Below are positions 1 to 5,194 of a stretch of 6,730 nt of DNA, in pieces. Numbering within the stretch: position 1 is the first letter of the stretch; each line of letters opens with the position of its first letter. Origin of the DNA: Erysipelotrichaceae bacterium (lineage in GTDB: Bacteria; Bacillota_I; Bacilli_A; Erysipelotrichales; Coprobacillaceae); the NCBI GenBank assembly GCA_021200395.1, contig JAJQGQ010000002.1, forward strand, positions 1 to 6,730, in the 5' to 3' direction. Made by a program: the position numbers and the translations under genes. The notes below the pieces were generated by a model, which saw nothing but the letters and a program-made list of their open reading frames with translations, made no database searches and had not been told where the DNA came from.

Positions 1-190
1 GCGTAAACCATTTGTATTTTTTCATAAATCCTAATTCATAAATAGCTTTTTGTGGATTATTAATATAATTTGTCCATAATTCATTAATAATTATTTGATC
101 ATTTTGAGATATTTTTTTGGTAGTAACTATTTGACTTAACTCAAAAGTATTCTCATTTGCTATGACTTGTAATGTATATACTTTATCCAA
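1..190 (-). CDS. Hypothetical protein, N-terminal part, TTG start; runs off the window
   Basis: I do not recognise this protein. An open frame of 63 codons without a stop runs on the minus strand from a TTG at 190-188 to the window edge, so the C-terminus is missing. The start is chosen because a good ribosome binding site (GAGGTGAT, 202-195) lies 4-6 bases upstream and no ATG is placed as well. The visible part is hydrophilic, starts MDKVYTLQVI, and ends with an aromatic and basic stretch (GFMKKYKWFT). No signal peptide or membrane segment is seen. A possible extended -10 (TGTTACAAT, ending at 209) and a TATACT (227-222) lie upstream, both without a clear -35. The gene is divergent from the ncRNA candidate and shares its promoter region. 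Confidence 0.6.
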   Translation of the reverse strand, partial: MDKVYTLQVIANENTFELSQIVTTKKISQNDQIIINELWTNYINNPQKAIYELGFMKKYKWFT

Positions 191-247
191 TATAATCACC
201 TCAAAACCATTGTAACATAAAAGTATAAAAAGTTTTTATAAAACTTA

Positions 248-276
248 TTGACAAATATAAAAAAACAGTGTATTCT
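248..276 (+). promoter_or_regulatory. Strong sigma-A-type promoter of the ncRNA candidate
   Basis: The -35 is a perfect TTGACA (248-253), followed by a 17-base spacer and the -10 TATTCT (271-276, 5 of 6 consensus positions). Transcription would begin near 283. This is the best-matching promoter in the window, and it faces a stretch with no plausible reading frame, which supports an RNA product. It overlaps the upstream region of the divergent minus-strand gene. Confidence 0.8.
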
Positions 277-282
277 ATATTT

Positions 283-525
283 GTAGTTAGTTAAAGCTAA
301 CTAAAATTTCTATCAATGAGTTAGCCAGAGCTTACTGATAGGTAAAATAATAATTTTGGATAATGGATAATATTTTTATATAGTCGCCCTCATACTCCTA
401 TTCATCGTCATTATGATTTAAAGCCAGATCAAATCTAGACATACGTGGCTGTATTAAGCAATTATCCTTGGTTAAAACCATTCCATGAAATAAGAAAGCA
501 AGCTTCGCCAGGGCTTGTTTTTTTC
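283..525 (+). ncRNA. Candidate structured non-coding RNA (unassigned), about 240 nt
   Basis: This stretch is bounded by a near-consensus promoter and an intrinsic terminator and contains no convincing ORF. The only ATG frames are a few codons long and have no ribosome binding site. Several stems can be drawn: a 7-bp hairpin at 284-290/297-303; CTATCA/TGATAG at 310-315/336-341; a long-range stem GGATAAT/ATTATCC at 365-371/461-467, flanked outside by 353-360/482-491 with a 2-base bulge; AGCCA/TGGCT at 422-426/446-450; and the terminator stem. I looked for hallmarks of tmRNA, RNase P RNA, SRP RNA, T-box leaders and common riboswitches and saw none. A divergent 6S RNA is not excluded, but the 5' end folds locally rather than with the 3' end. 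It may be a stand-alone small RNA, or a leader for the downstream deoR-type gene with a regulated terminator. The stand-alone reading is favoured because deoR has its own candidate promoter after the terminator. Confidence 0.6.
495..524 (+). terminator. Intrinsic terminator of the ncRNA candidate
   Basis: The stem 495-505/511-521 has a CAAGC/GCTTG core (499-503/513-517), extended on both sides by A-T and G-T pairs, with a 5-base loop (506-510). A run of seven T follows (518-524). It ends about 70 bases before the regulator start codon, so it would either end a separate RNA or act as an attenuator. Confidence 0.75.
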
Positions 526-531
526 TTGATA

Positions 532-559
532 TTGTTATTGAATATAGTTTGCATATGAT
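532..559 (+). promoter_or_regulatory. Candidate promoter of the deoR-clpX operon
   Basis: A TTGTTA (532-537) and a TATGAT (554-559, 5 of 6 consensus) lie 16 bases apart, just after the ncRNA terminator. The start point would be near 566, giving a leader of about 28 bases. The heptamer TGTTATT occurs over the -35 (533-539) and again near the start point (569-575). It could be an operator half-site pair, but AT-rich chance repeats are common. Moderate to low confidence. Confidence 0.45.
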
Positions 560-583
560 ATTTTTTTATGTTATTCTTAGGTC

Positions 584-588
584 GGTGA
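584..588 (+). promoter_or_regulatory. Ribosome binding site that decides the deoR-type start
   Basis: GGTGA lies 5 bases before the ATG at 594. This favours 594 over the more upstream in-frame TTG at 549, which would overlap the promoter, and over the internal ATG at 603, which is preceded only by GGGA. Confidence 0.65.
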
Positions 589-593
589 TTTTG

Positions 594-1355
594 ATGGGAA
601 AAATGAGTGATAGACATACTAAAATATTAGAACTATTAACTGAAAATGAAAAAGTAGATGTAAATCAACTATCGCAATTAATGCATGTATCTGCAGTTAC
701 CATTCGTAAAGATCTAGATAAATTAGAAAATGAAGGCTTAGTTAAACGTATGCATGGTTATGCTACGTTACATTCTAAGGACAATTTAGATAATCGATTA
801 GCATATCATTATGATGTGAAACAAAAGATAGCGCAAAGAGCTTGTTTAGATATTCATGATGGTGAAAGTATCATGATTGAATCAGGATCATGTTGTGCTT
901 TATTAGCATTGGAATTATCAAAACAAAAACATGATGTTACAATTATTACAAATTCAGCTTATATTGCTGATTATGTTCGTAAAAGTGCTCGCGTTAAAAT
1001 TATATTATTAGGTGGCGATTATCAAAAAGAAGCTCAGGTTGTTGTTGGTCCAATGACATTAGCTTGTGCACAAAATTTCTTTGTTGATAAATTTTTTATA
1101 GGTACCGATGGTTTTTCTAAAGAAACAGGTTTTACAGGGAACGATTTTATGCGTGCTCAAACTGTTAGAGATATGGCAAAACAAGCGAAAAATGTCATAG
1201 TATTGAGTGAATCACTCAAGTTTAATCAAATTGGCTTGGTCAATTTATTGCCAACTGATGAGGTATCATGTGTTTTTACGGATTCTGGGATTCCTAATGA
1301 AAGTGAAGAATATTTATTAAGTCAAGGTGTAGAAGTGAAAAAAGTAGAGGTGTAA
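594..1355 (+). CDS. DeoR/GlpR-family transcriptional regulator
   Basis: The 253-residue protein has the usual length and two-part build of the family. Residues 5-57 form the DeoR-type winged helix-turn-helix, with recognition helix SAVTIRKDLDKLE (33-45) and the family signature R-x-HG at 52-55, although the usual HGGA is HGYA here. Residues 75-210 match the DeoR C-terminal sensor domain: K-x-KIA (76-80), ESGSCC (96-101) where many members have a Gly-Ser-Thr phosphate-binding loop, TNS (119-121), LLGG (138-141), GTDGF (170-174) and SLKF (207-210). Relatives usually repress sugar or nucleoside catabolism genes and respond to a phosphorylated sugar. The ligand cannot be read from the sequence, and no sugar gene is adjacent. 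The start at 594 rests on GGTGA 5 bases upstream. Only 3 bases separate it from clpX, whose ribosome binding site lies inside its last codons, so the two are co-transcribed. Confidence 0.88.
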   Translation: MGKMSDRHTKILELLTENEKVDVNQLSQLMHVSAVTIRKDLDKLENEGLVKRMHGYATLHSKDNLDNRLAYHYDVKQKIAQRACLDIHDGESIMIESGSCCALLALELSKQKHDVTIITNSAYIADYVRKSARVKIILLGGDYQKEAQVVVGPMTLACAQNFFVDKFFIGTDGFSKETGFTGNDFMRAQTVRDMAKQAKNVIVLSESLKFNQIGLVNLLPTDEVSCVFTDSGIPNESEEYLLSQGVEVKKVEV

Positions 1356-1358
1356 TAA

Positions 1359-2549
1359 ATGGGAAAATTAAGATGTTCATTTTGTGGAGAAGTAGCAGAT
1401 GAAAATCGTAAGATGATACGTCGTGGAGATCTTTGTATATGTAATGAATGTGCAGAAGATTTTAATGATGAATTCAAAGGTTTAGAAGGTTCAAATATTG
1501 AAAGACAACAAAGACCAATGCTTAATCCAATGCAAATTAAAGAAAAATTAGATGAATATGTGATAGGACAAGAAGAAGCTAAGAAAACCTTAGCTGTTGC
1601 TGTCTATAATCATATGAAGATTATTAATAATCCTAAGCTATCTAAACGTAATGGCATACAAAAAAGTAATGTATTAATGATTGGACCATCTGGTTGTGGG
1701 AAAACATTATTAGCACAAACCTTAGCAAAAATTATCAAAGTGCCTTTTGCCATTGCTGATGCAACAACTTTAACAGAAGCTGGGTATGTTGGTGAAGATG
1801 TGGAAAATATCTTATTAAAACTTATACAAGCAGCTAATTATAATATTAGAGAAGCTCAAAAAGGGATTATTTTTATAGATGAGATTGATAAAATCGCAAG
1901 AAAATCTGAAAATGTTTCTATTACTAGAGATGTATCAGGTGAAGGGGTTCAACAGGCTTTATTAAAAATTATTGAAGGTACTGTTGCTTCTGTTCCAGGA
2001 CAAGGTGGTAGAAAGCATCCTATGCAGGAAATGATAAGAATTGATACATCTAATATCTTATTTATTTGTAGTGGGGCATTTGAAGGTTTAAATCAAATAG
2101 TGGAAACTCGTAAGGAAGCAGAAGGTATTACTTATAGTAGTACATTACATGAAGAATTAACAGCTGCTGATCTATTAAAATTTGGTTTGATACCTGAACT
2201 TATTGGTAGACTTCAAGTTATTACGTCACTTGATCCATTAGATGAAAAAGATTTAATACATATTATGAAAGAACCACGAAATTCTCTTATTAAACAATAT
2301 CAAGCTCTTTTAAAATTTGATCATGTCGATTTGGAATTTGAAGATGATGCTATCAAATCTATTGCTCAATTAGCCATTGAAAGACATACAGGAGCTAGAG
2401 GGCTTCGTACTATTATTGAAAAAATTATGCGTGATGTGATGTATTTAGTGCCATCTAATGAAGATATTAAAAAGGTTATTATTACACAAGAAACAGTTTT
2501 ATTTAATGATGATCCTGTATTTATATTTGAAGATAAGAATGTATCATAA
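1359..2549 (+). CDS. clpX: ClpX-type AAA+ unfoldase with a non-canonical ClpP-docking loop
   Basis: The 396-residue protein is an ATP-driven protein unfoldase of the ClpX family. The N-terminal zinc-binding domain has CSFC (6-9) and CNEC (28-31). The AAA+ module has Walker A GPSGCGKT (109-116), pore loop GYVGED (142-147), Walker B IIFIDE (170-175), the ClpX-specific RKH loop (218-220), an Arg-finger region GLIPELIGR (276-284) and sensor II GARGLR (345-350). Zinc domain plus RKH loop exclude HslU. One element is odd: between AFEGL (240-244) and DLLKFGL (271-277) a ClpX normally carries an Ile/Leu-Gly-Phe tripeptide that docks on ClpP. Here the loop is roughly ten residues shorter than I recall for E. 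coli or B. subtilis and reads EGITYSS (255-261), with no IGF or LGF. ATPase and pore functions look intact; ClpP binding is doubtful. Ribosome binding site GAGGTG (1347-1352) lies 6 bases upstream inside the regulator gene. The usual tig, clpP or lon neighbours are absent. Confidence 0.93.
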   Translation: MGKLRCSFCGEVADENRKMIRRGDLCICNECAEDFNDEFKGLEGSNIERQQRPMLNPMQIKEKLDEYVIGQEEAKKTLAVAVYNHMKIINNPKLSKRNGIQKSNVLMIGPSGCGKTLLAQTLAKIIKVPFAIADATTLTEAGYVGEDVENILLKLIQAANYNIREAQKGIIFIDEIDKIARKSENVSITRDVSGEGVQQALLKIIEGTVASVPGQGGRKHPMQEMIRIDTSNILFICSGAFEGLNQIVETRKEAEGITYSSTLHEELTAADLLKFGLIPELIGRLQVITSLDPLDEKDLIHIMKEPRNSLIKQYQALLKFDHVDLEFEDDAIKSIAQLAIERHTGARGLRTIIEKIMRDVMYLVPSNEDIKKVIITQETVLFNDDPVFIFEDKNVS

Positions 2550-2577
2550 AACCCTTAGCCTTTGCTAAGGGTTTTAT
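2546..2577. terminator. Bidirectional terminator between clpX and the sanA-like gene
   Basis: A perfect 14-bp stem (2546-2559/2564-2577) with loop CTTT has AAAA on one side and TTTT on the other, so it can end transcripts from both strands. It contains the clpX stop codon (2547-2549) and the stop codon of the convergent gene (2576-2574). Confidence 0.9.
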
Positions 2578-3161
2578 ATATTAATACCTATATAATCTGT
2601 TTCTAGTCCAAATAGACAACTAAAATAATCTTTAGTACGCGCTAATATTTCTCTAACATTTCTAACAATTTGTCCATTGTATCTCACATTTTGTGCACTT
2701 ACACCACTAACATTCATATCTAAAGATATACCAATATATAATGCACGATACATATGATATTGTTGCGTAACGACAATGATATTATTAAAGTCATATATAT
2801 TCTTAGCGTTATATAAGCTTTGATATGTTGAATAGCCTTCATTATCTAATATTAAAACATCTTCACTCATTCCTTCATCAATCATATATGTTTTCATGAT
2901 TTCAACTTCATTATCGCTAGGATCACCACTTAATATAATAGTAGAAGCTTGCTTGTTTTCATAGAGCTCAATGGCTTTATCCAATCTATCTTTTAACATC
3001 AAAGATGGTTTTCCATCTTTTGTGCCACAGCCTAATACCAAAATAACATCTGCATTTGAATCATCATTTATAAGCGAGGATGTTGATGCATACATACAGA
3101 TATTTGTAGACACAATAACAAGTATACATGCTACAACAAATAATCCTAATAATTTCTTCAT
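2574..3161 (-). CDS. SanA/YdcF-like DUF218 membrane-anchored protein
   Basis: The 195-residue protein starts with a basic MKK followed by a hydrophobic segment (about 4-22), a signal anchor that should place the rest outside the membrane. Residues 36-155 match the DUF218 fold found in E. coli SanA and YdcF: ADVILVLGCG (37-46), KPSLMLKDRLDKAIELY (51-67), ILSGD (76-80), an acidic NE (84-85), STYQS (111-115) and TQQYHMYRAL (132-141). SanA is linked to envelope barrier function and vancomycin exclusion at high temperature, but the family's biochemical activity is not settled. No ligand can be inferred here. The start has only a weak ribosome binding site. Its ATG overlaps the TGA of the small gene upstream (ATGA), so it is probably translated by coupling. 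The stop lies inside the terminator shared with clpX. Confidence 0.85.
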   Translation of the reverse strand: MKKLLGLFVVACILVIVSTNICMYASTSSLINDDSNADVILVLGCGTKDGKPSLMLKDRLDKAIELYENKQASTIILSGDPSDNEVEIMKTYMIDEGMSEDVLILDNEGYSTYQSLYNAKNIYDFNNIIVVTQQYHMYRALYIGISLDMNVSGVSAQNVRYNGQIVRNVREILARTKDYFSCLFGLETDYIGINI

Positions 3162-3262
3162 TTGATCACTGGAGCTGTCTTGATTTGATCATAAACAAAT
3201 ATGGCTCCTAATACCAATAATATAAAACTTAATGACAACGAAATCATCATCCAAATAGACAT
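3158..3262 (-). CDS. Small membrane protein, 34 residues, coupled to the sanA-like gene
   Basis: This short frame encodes 34 residues: a hydrophobic segment of about 22 residues (3-24, including SFILLVLGAIFVY at 12-24) and a polar tail ending in KTAPVIK. A single membrane helix is expected. Support comes from a strong ribosome binding site (AAGGTGA, 3274-3268) 5 bases before the ATG and from the 4-base ATGA overlap with the downstream sanA-like gene, which itself lacks a good binding site. The gene may provide translational coupling, encode a small partner of the SanA-like protein, or both. I do not recognise the sequence. At this length a chance ORF is possible, but the site quality and overlap argue against it. 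Confidence 0.65.
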   Translation of the reverse strand: MSIWMMISLSLSFILLVLGAIFVYDQIKTAPVIK

Positions 3263-3267
3263 TGATA

Positions 3268-3274
3268 TCACCTT
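3268..3274 (-). promoter_or_regulatory. Ribosome binding site of the small membrane protein gene
   Basis: On the minus strand this reads AAGGTGA, 5 bases from the ATG at 3262. It is the main evidence that the 34-codon frame is translated, and the only strong site for the two-gene unit. Confidence 0.7.
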
Positions 3275-3283
3275 CTTAAGATT

Positions 3284-3330
3284 ATTATAAATATTGATAA
3301 TCATAAAATGATTAAGAAATCCTTAAGAAA
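3284..3330 (-). promoter_or_regulatory. Probable promoter/operator region of the small ORF-sanA unit
   Basis: A perfect TATAAT (3289-3284, minus strand) is followed by a start point close to the ribosome binding site. No good -35 is visible 16-18 bases upstream, which suggests an activated promoter. Directly upstream, the 8-mer TTAAGAAA occurs twice on the plus strand (3312-3319 and 3323-3330), exactly 11 bases apart. Same-face direct repeats of this period are typical for OmpR/PhoB-type response regulators; that reading is an inference. A second -10-like TATGAT lies at 3305-3300. Confidence 0.4.
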
Positions 3331-3358
3331 AACAAAAGAATCTGATTATTCAGATTCT
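3326..3358 (-). terminator. Intrinsic terminator of the HAD gene
   Basis: A perfect 9-bp stem (3358-3350/3345-3337, AGAATCTGA with TCAGATTCT) and a 4-base loop are followed on the minus strand by TTTTGTTTTT. The gene's TAA stop lies in the loop. Confidence 0.88.
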
Positions 3359-3996
3359 AATACATCTATAACTTGATCTAAAGATTCAAGAATTTTATAT
3401 GTCATATCAGCATATTCTTTATCAGGATATTTCATATCCGGAATACAGATAACTGGAATGTTAGCAGCATTTGCTGCTTCGATACCTGCTTCACTATCTT
3501 CAATAACCATTGCTTCGTTAGTTTTAACATTTAATTTATGACAAGCTTTTAAGAAAATTTCAGGATTTGGTTTACCTTGTGATACTTCATCACCACAAAT
3601 ACAATCATCCAAATAATGATAAACATTAACTTGCTTTAATAATTTTGTGACACGTTCCTTACTACTAGATGATGCAACAATCATCTTATAATTATTTTTT
3701 TGTAAATATTCTAATAATTCTATAAGTCCTTTTTTAATAGGTATTCCTTTATCTTTAAAATCATCATTTAATAAAACATGAACCTTATCAATAACTTCCT
3801 GACAAGGGAAATCCTCACCATAAAAAGCACGCATCTTATGAAAAGCTCTTGGTACAGTTTGTCCTAGTAATGTTGTATAAAACTCTCTAGACATATCTAA
3901 ATTCATATCTTTTAATACTTTGACATATCTTTCATAAGTGACTTCTTCACTATTAATCATTAATCCATCCATATCAAAAATAATTGCTTTTAACAT
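3346..3996 (-). CDS. HAD-superfamily hydrolase, beta-phosphoglucomutase/phosphatase-like
   Basis: The 216-residue cytoplasmic protein is a subfamily I HAD enzyme of about normal length. Motif I is DMDGLMINSE (8-17), with nucleophile D8 and acid/base D10. A helical cap covers roughly residues 17-85. Motif II is in VASSSS (107-112), motif III is K142 in GKPNPEIF, and motif IV is IEDSEAGIEAA (165-175) with Mg-binding E166/D167. This pattern is shared by beta-phosphoglucomutases, phosphoglycolate-type and sugar-phosphate phosphatases. The substrate cannot be decided from the sequence, and no maltose or trehalose gene is nearby to favour a mutase. The start has GGAGGT (4009-4004) 7 bases upstream. 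It is a single-gene unit with its own promoter and terminator, divergent from prfA. Confidence 0.9.
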   Translation of the reverse strand: MLKAIIFDMDGLMINSEEVTYERYVKVLKDMNLDMSREFYTTLLGQTVPRAFHKMRAFYGEDFPCQEVIDKVHVLLNDDFKDKGIPIKKGLIELLEYLQKNNYKMIVASSSSKERVTKLLKQVNVYHYLDDCICGDEVSQGKPNPEIFLKACHKLNVKTNEAMVIEDSEAGIEAANAANIPVICIPDMKYPDKEYADMTYKILESLDQVIDVLESE

Positions 3997-4017
3997 TGAT
4001 TATACCTCCACAAAATA

Positions 4018-4046
4018 AGTATAAAAAAATTGAAAATATGAGTCAA
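4018..4046 (-). promoter_or_regulatory. Promoter of the HAD gene
   Basis: On the minus strand: TTGACT (4046-4041), a 17-base spacer, then TATACT (4023-4018). Each box matches 5 of 6 consensus positions. The start point falls near 4011, just before the ribosome binding site, so the leader is short. Confidence 0.75.
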
Positions 4047-4065
4047 TGAAAATATAAAGATTATT

Positions 4066-4094
4066 TTGCATATTTAAGAAGTTTATAATATAAT
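4066..4094 (+). promoter_or_regulatory. Promoter of the prfA-prmC operon
   Basis: A perfect TATAAT (4089-4094) lies 17 bases after a weak -35, TTGCAT (4066-4071). A second TATAAT overlaps at 4084-4089. The start point would be near 4096-4101. GGAGGT (4106-4111) follows 6 bases before the prfA ATG. Confidence 0.6.
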
Positions 4095-4117
4095 GGTAGA
4101 GGTTTGGAGGTTTAAGT

Positions 4118-5194
4118 ATGAATAATATGATAGAAAGATTAGAAACAATCGAAAGAAGATATGAGGAATTAACTGAAATATTGATGGATCCTAGTATTGC
4201 TTCAGATATTCATAAAATGACTGAAGCAAGTAAGGAACAAGCATCTTTAGAAACAGCTTATCAATTGTATCAGGAATATAAGAAAGTTTTAACAGGTATT
4301 GAAGAAGCTAAAGAATTGTTAGAAGAAGATGATTCTGAAATAAAAGAAATGGCTGAGATGGAGTTAAGTGAATTAGAAGAAAAGAAACCTCAAATAGAAG
4401 AAAAACTTCATCTTGAATTGATTCCTAAGGATCCTAATGATAATAAGAATATTATTATGGAAATTAGAGGTGCTGCTGGTGGTGATGAAGGTAATATTTT
4501 TGCGGGTGATTTATATCGTATGTATGTGAAATATGCCGAATCACAAGGCTGGAAAATAGAAGTTATGGAAGCGGCTGTTAGTGAAGCTGGAGGTTATTCA
4601 TTGATTTCATTTATGATTAGAGGAGAAGGCGTTTATTCTAAATTGAAATTTGAATCTGGTTCACATCGTGTTCAACGTGTACCAAAAACTGAAACTCAAG
4701 GTCGTGTTCATACCTCAACTGCAACTGTCCTTGTTATGCCTGAAGCAGAAGAAGTAGACTTTGAATTAGATCCTAATGATTTAAGAATCGATACTTATAG
4801 AGCATCTGGAGCTGGAGGACAGCATATCAATAAAACTGATTCAGCAGTACGTATAACACATATTCCTACAGGTACGGTCACAACTTCTCAAGATGGTAGA
4901 AGTCAACATGATAATAAAGATAAAGCAATGACAGCTATGCGTACAAAACTTTACGAAATGATGGTTAGACAGCAAGAAGAGGAAATTGGTAGTGAACGTA
5001 GAAGTAAAATAGGTAGTGGTGATCGTAGTGAGAAGATTAGAACTTACAATTATCCACAAAATCGTGTCACTGATCATCGTATTGGTTTAACAATTCAACA
5101 ATTAGATCGTATTATGGAAGGTAAATTGGATGATATTATAGAAGCTTTGATTAATGAAGATCAACGCTTAAAATTAGCAGGTGAAAATAACTAA
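4118..5194 (+). CDS. prfA: Peptide chain release factor 1
   Basis: RF1 reads UAA and UAG stop codons in the ribosomal A site and triggers hydrolysis of peptidyl-tRNA. The 358-residue length is normal. An N-terminal coiled-coil-rich domain (about 1-100, many E and K) is followed by the central domain: RGAAGGDEGNIFAGDLYRMY (117-136), then the codon-recognition tripeptide PKT (189-191), which fits the RF1 P-x-T signature rather than the RF2 S-P-F, then HTS (198-200). The catalytic GGQ (233-235) lies in RASGAGGQHINKTDSAVR (228-245). Its glutamine is the target of PrmC, encoded next. The start has GGAGGT 6 bases upstream. The stop shares its last A with the prmC ATG (TAATG), so the two are translationally linked. 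Confidence 0.97.
   Translation: MNNMIERLETIERRYEELTEILMDPSIASDIHKMTEASKEQASLETAYQLYQEYKKVLTGIEEAKELLEEDDSEIKEMAEMELSELEEKKPQIEEKLHLELIPKDPNDNKNIIMEIRGAAGGDEGNIFAGDLYRMYVKYAESQGWKIEVMEAAVSEAGGYSLISFMIRGEGVYSKLKFESGSHRVQRVPKTETQGRVHTSTATVLVMPEAEEVDFELDPNDLRIDTYRASGAGGQHINKTDSAVRITHIPTGTVTTSQDGRSQHDNKDKAMTAMRTKLYEMMVRQQEEEIGSERRSKIGSGDRSEKIRTYNYPQNRVTDHRIGLTIQQLDRIMEGKLDDIIEALINEDQRLKLAGENN

Noticed and set aside
363..383. Six-codon ATG frame in the RNA candidate as a possible leader peptide
   Set aside because: It has no ribosome binding site and no run of regulatory codons, and it overlaps the long-range stem.
283..525. T-box leader, tmRNA, RNase P RNA or SRP RNA
   Set aside because: I found no T-box consensus before the terminator, no tRNA-like T-loop, no tag-peptide frame, and none of the conserved core motifs I know for the other RNAs.
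549..593. Upstream TTG extension of the DeoR-type regulator
   Set aside because: The extra 15 residues are hydrophobic and unlike the family, the TTG lies on the candidate promoter, and GGTGA fits the ATG at 594 well.
2112..2168. Frameshift or assembly error as the cause of the missing IGF motif in ClpX
   Set aside because: The frame is intact with normal ClpX sequence directly on both sides, and the loop has ordinary composition. A simple indel would have disrupted the flanking motifs.
1359..2549. HslU instead of ClpX
   Set aside because: The N-terminal four-cysteine zinc domain and the RKH pore loop are ClpX features, and the HslU intermediate domain is absent.
2971..3165. 64-codon plus-strand frame
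   Set aside because: It lies antisense inside the SanA-like gene, whose family motifs are clear. It has no supporting ribosome binding site and no recognisable protein features.
3300..3330. CRISPR or mobile-element repeat
   Set aside because: The two 8-base copies with a 3-base gap are far too short. There are no spacers, no transposase and no terminal inverted repeats in the window.
4841..5077. 78-codon minus-strand frame
   Set aside because: It is antisense to the conserved GGQ-containing half of prfA. Its composition (runs of T, S, C and F) is that of a shadow frame.
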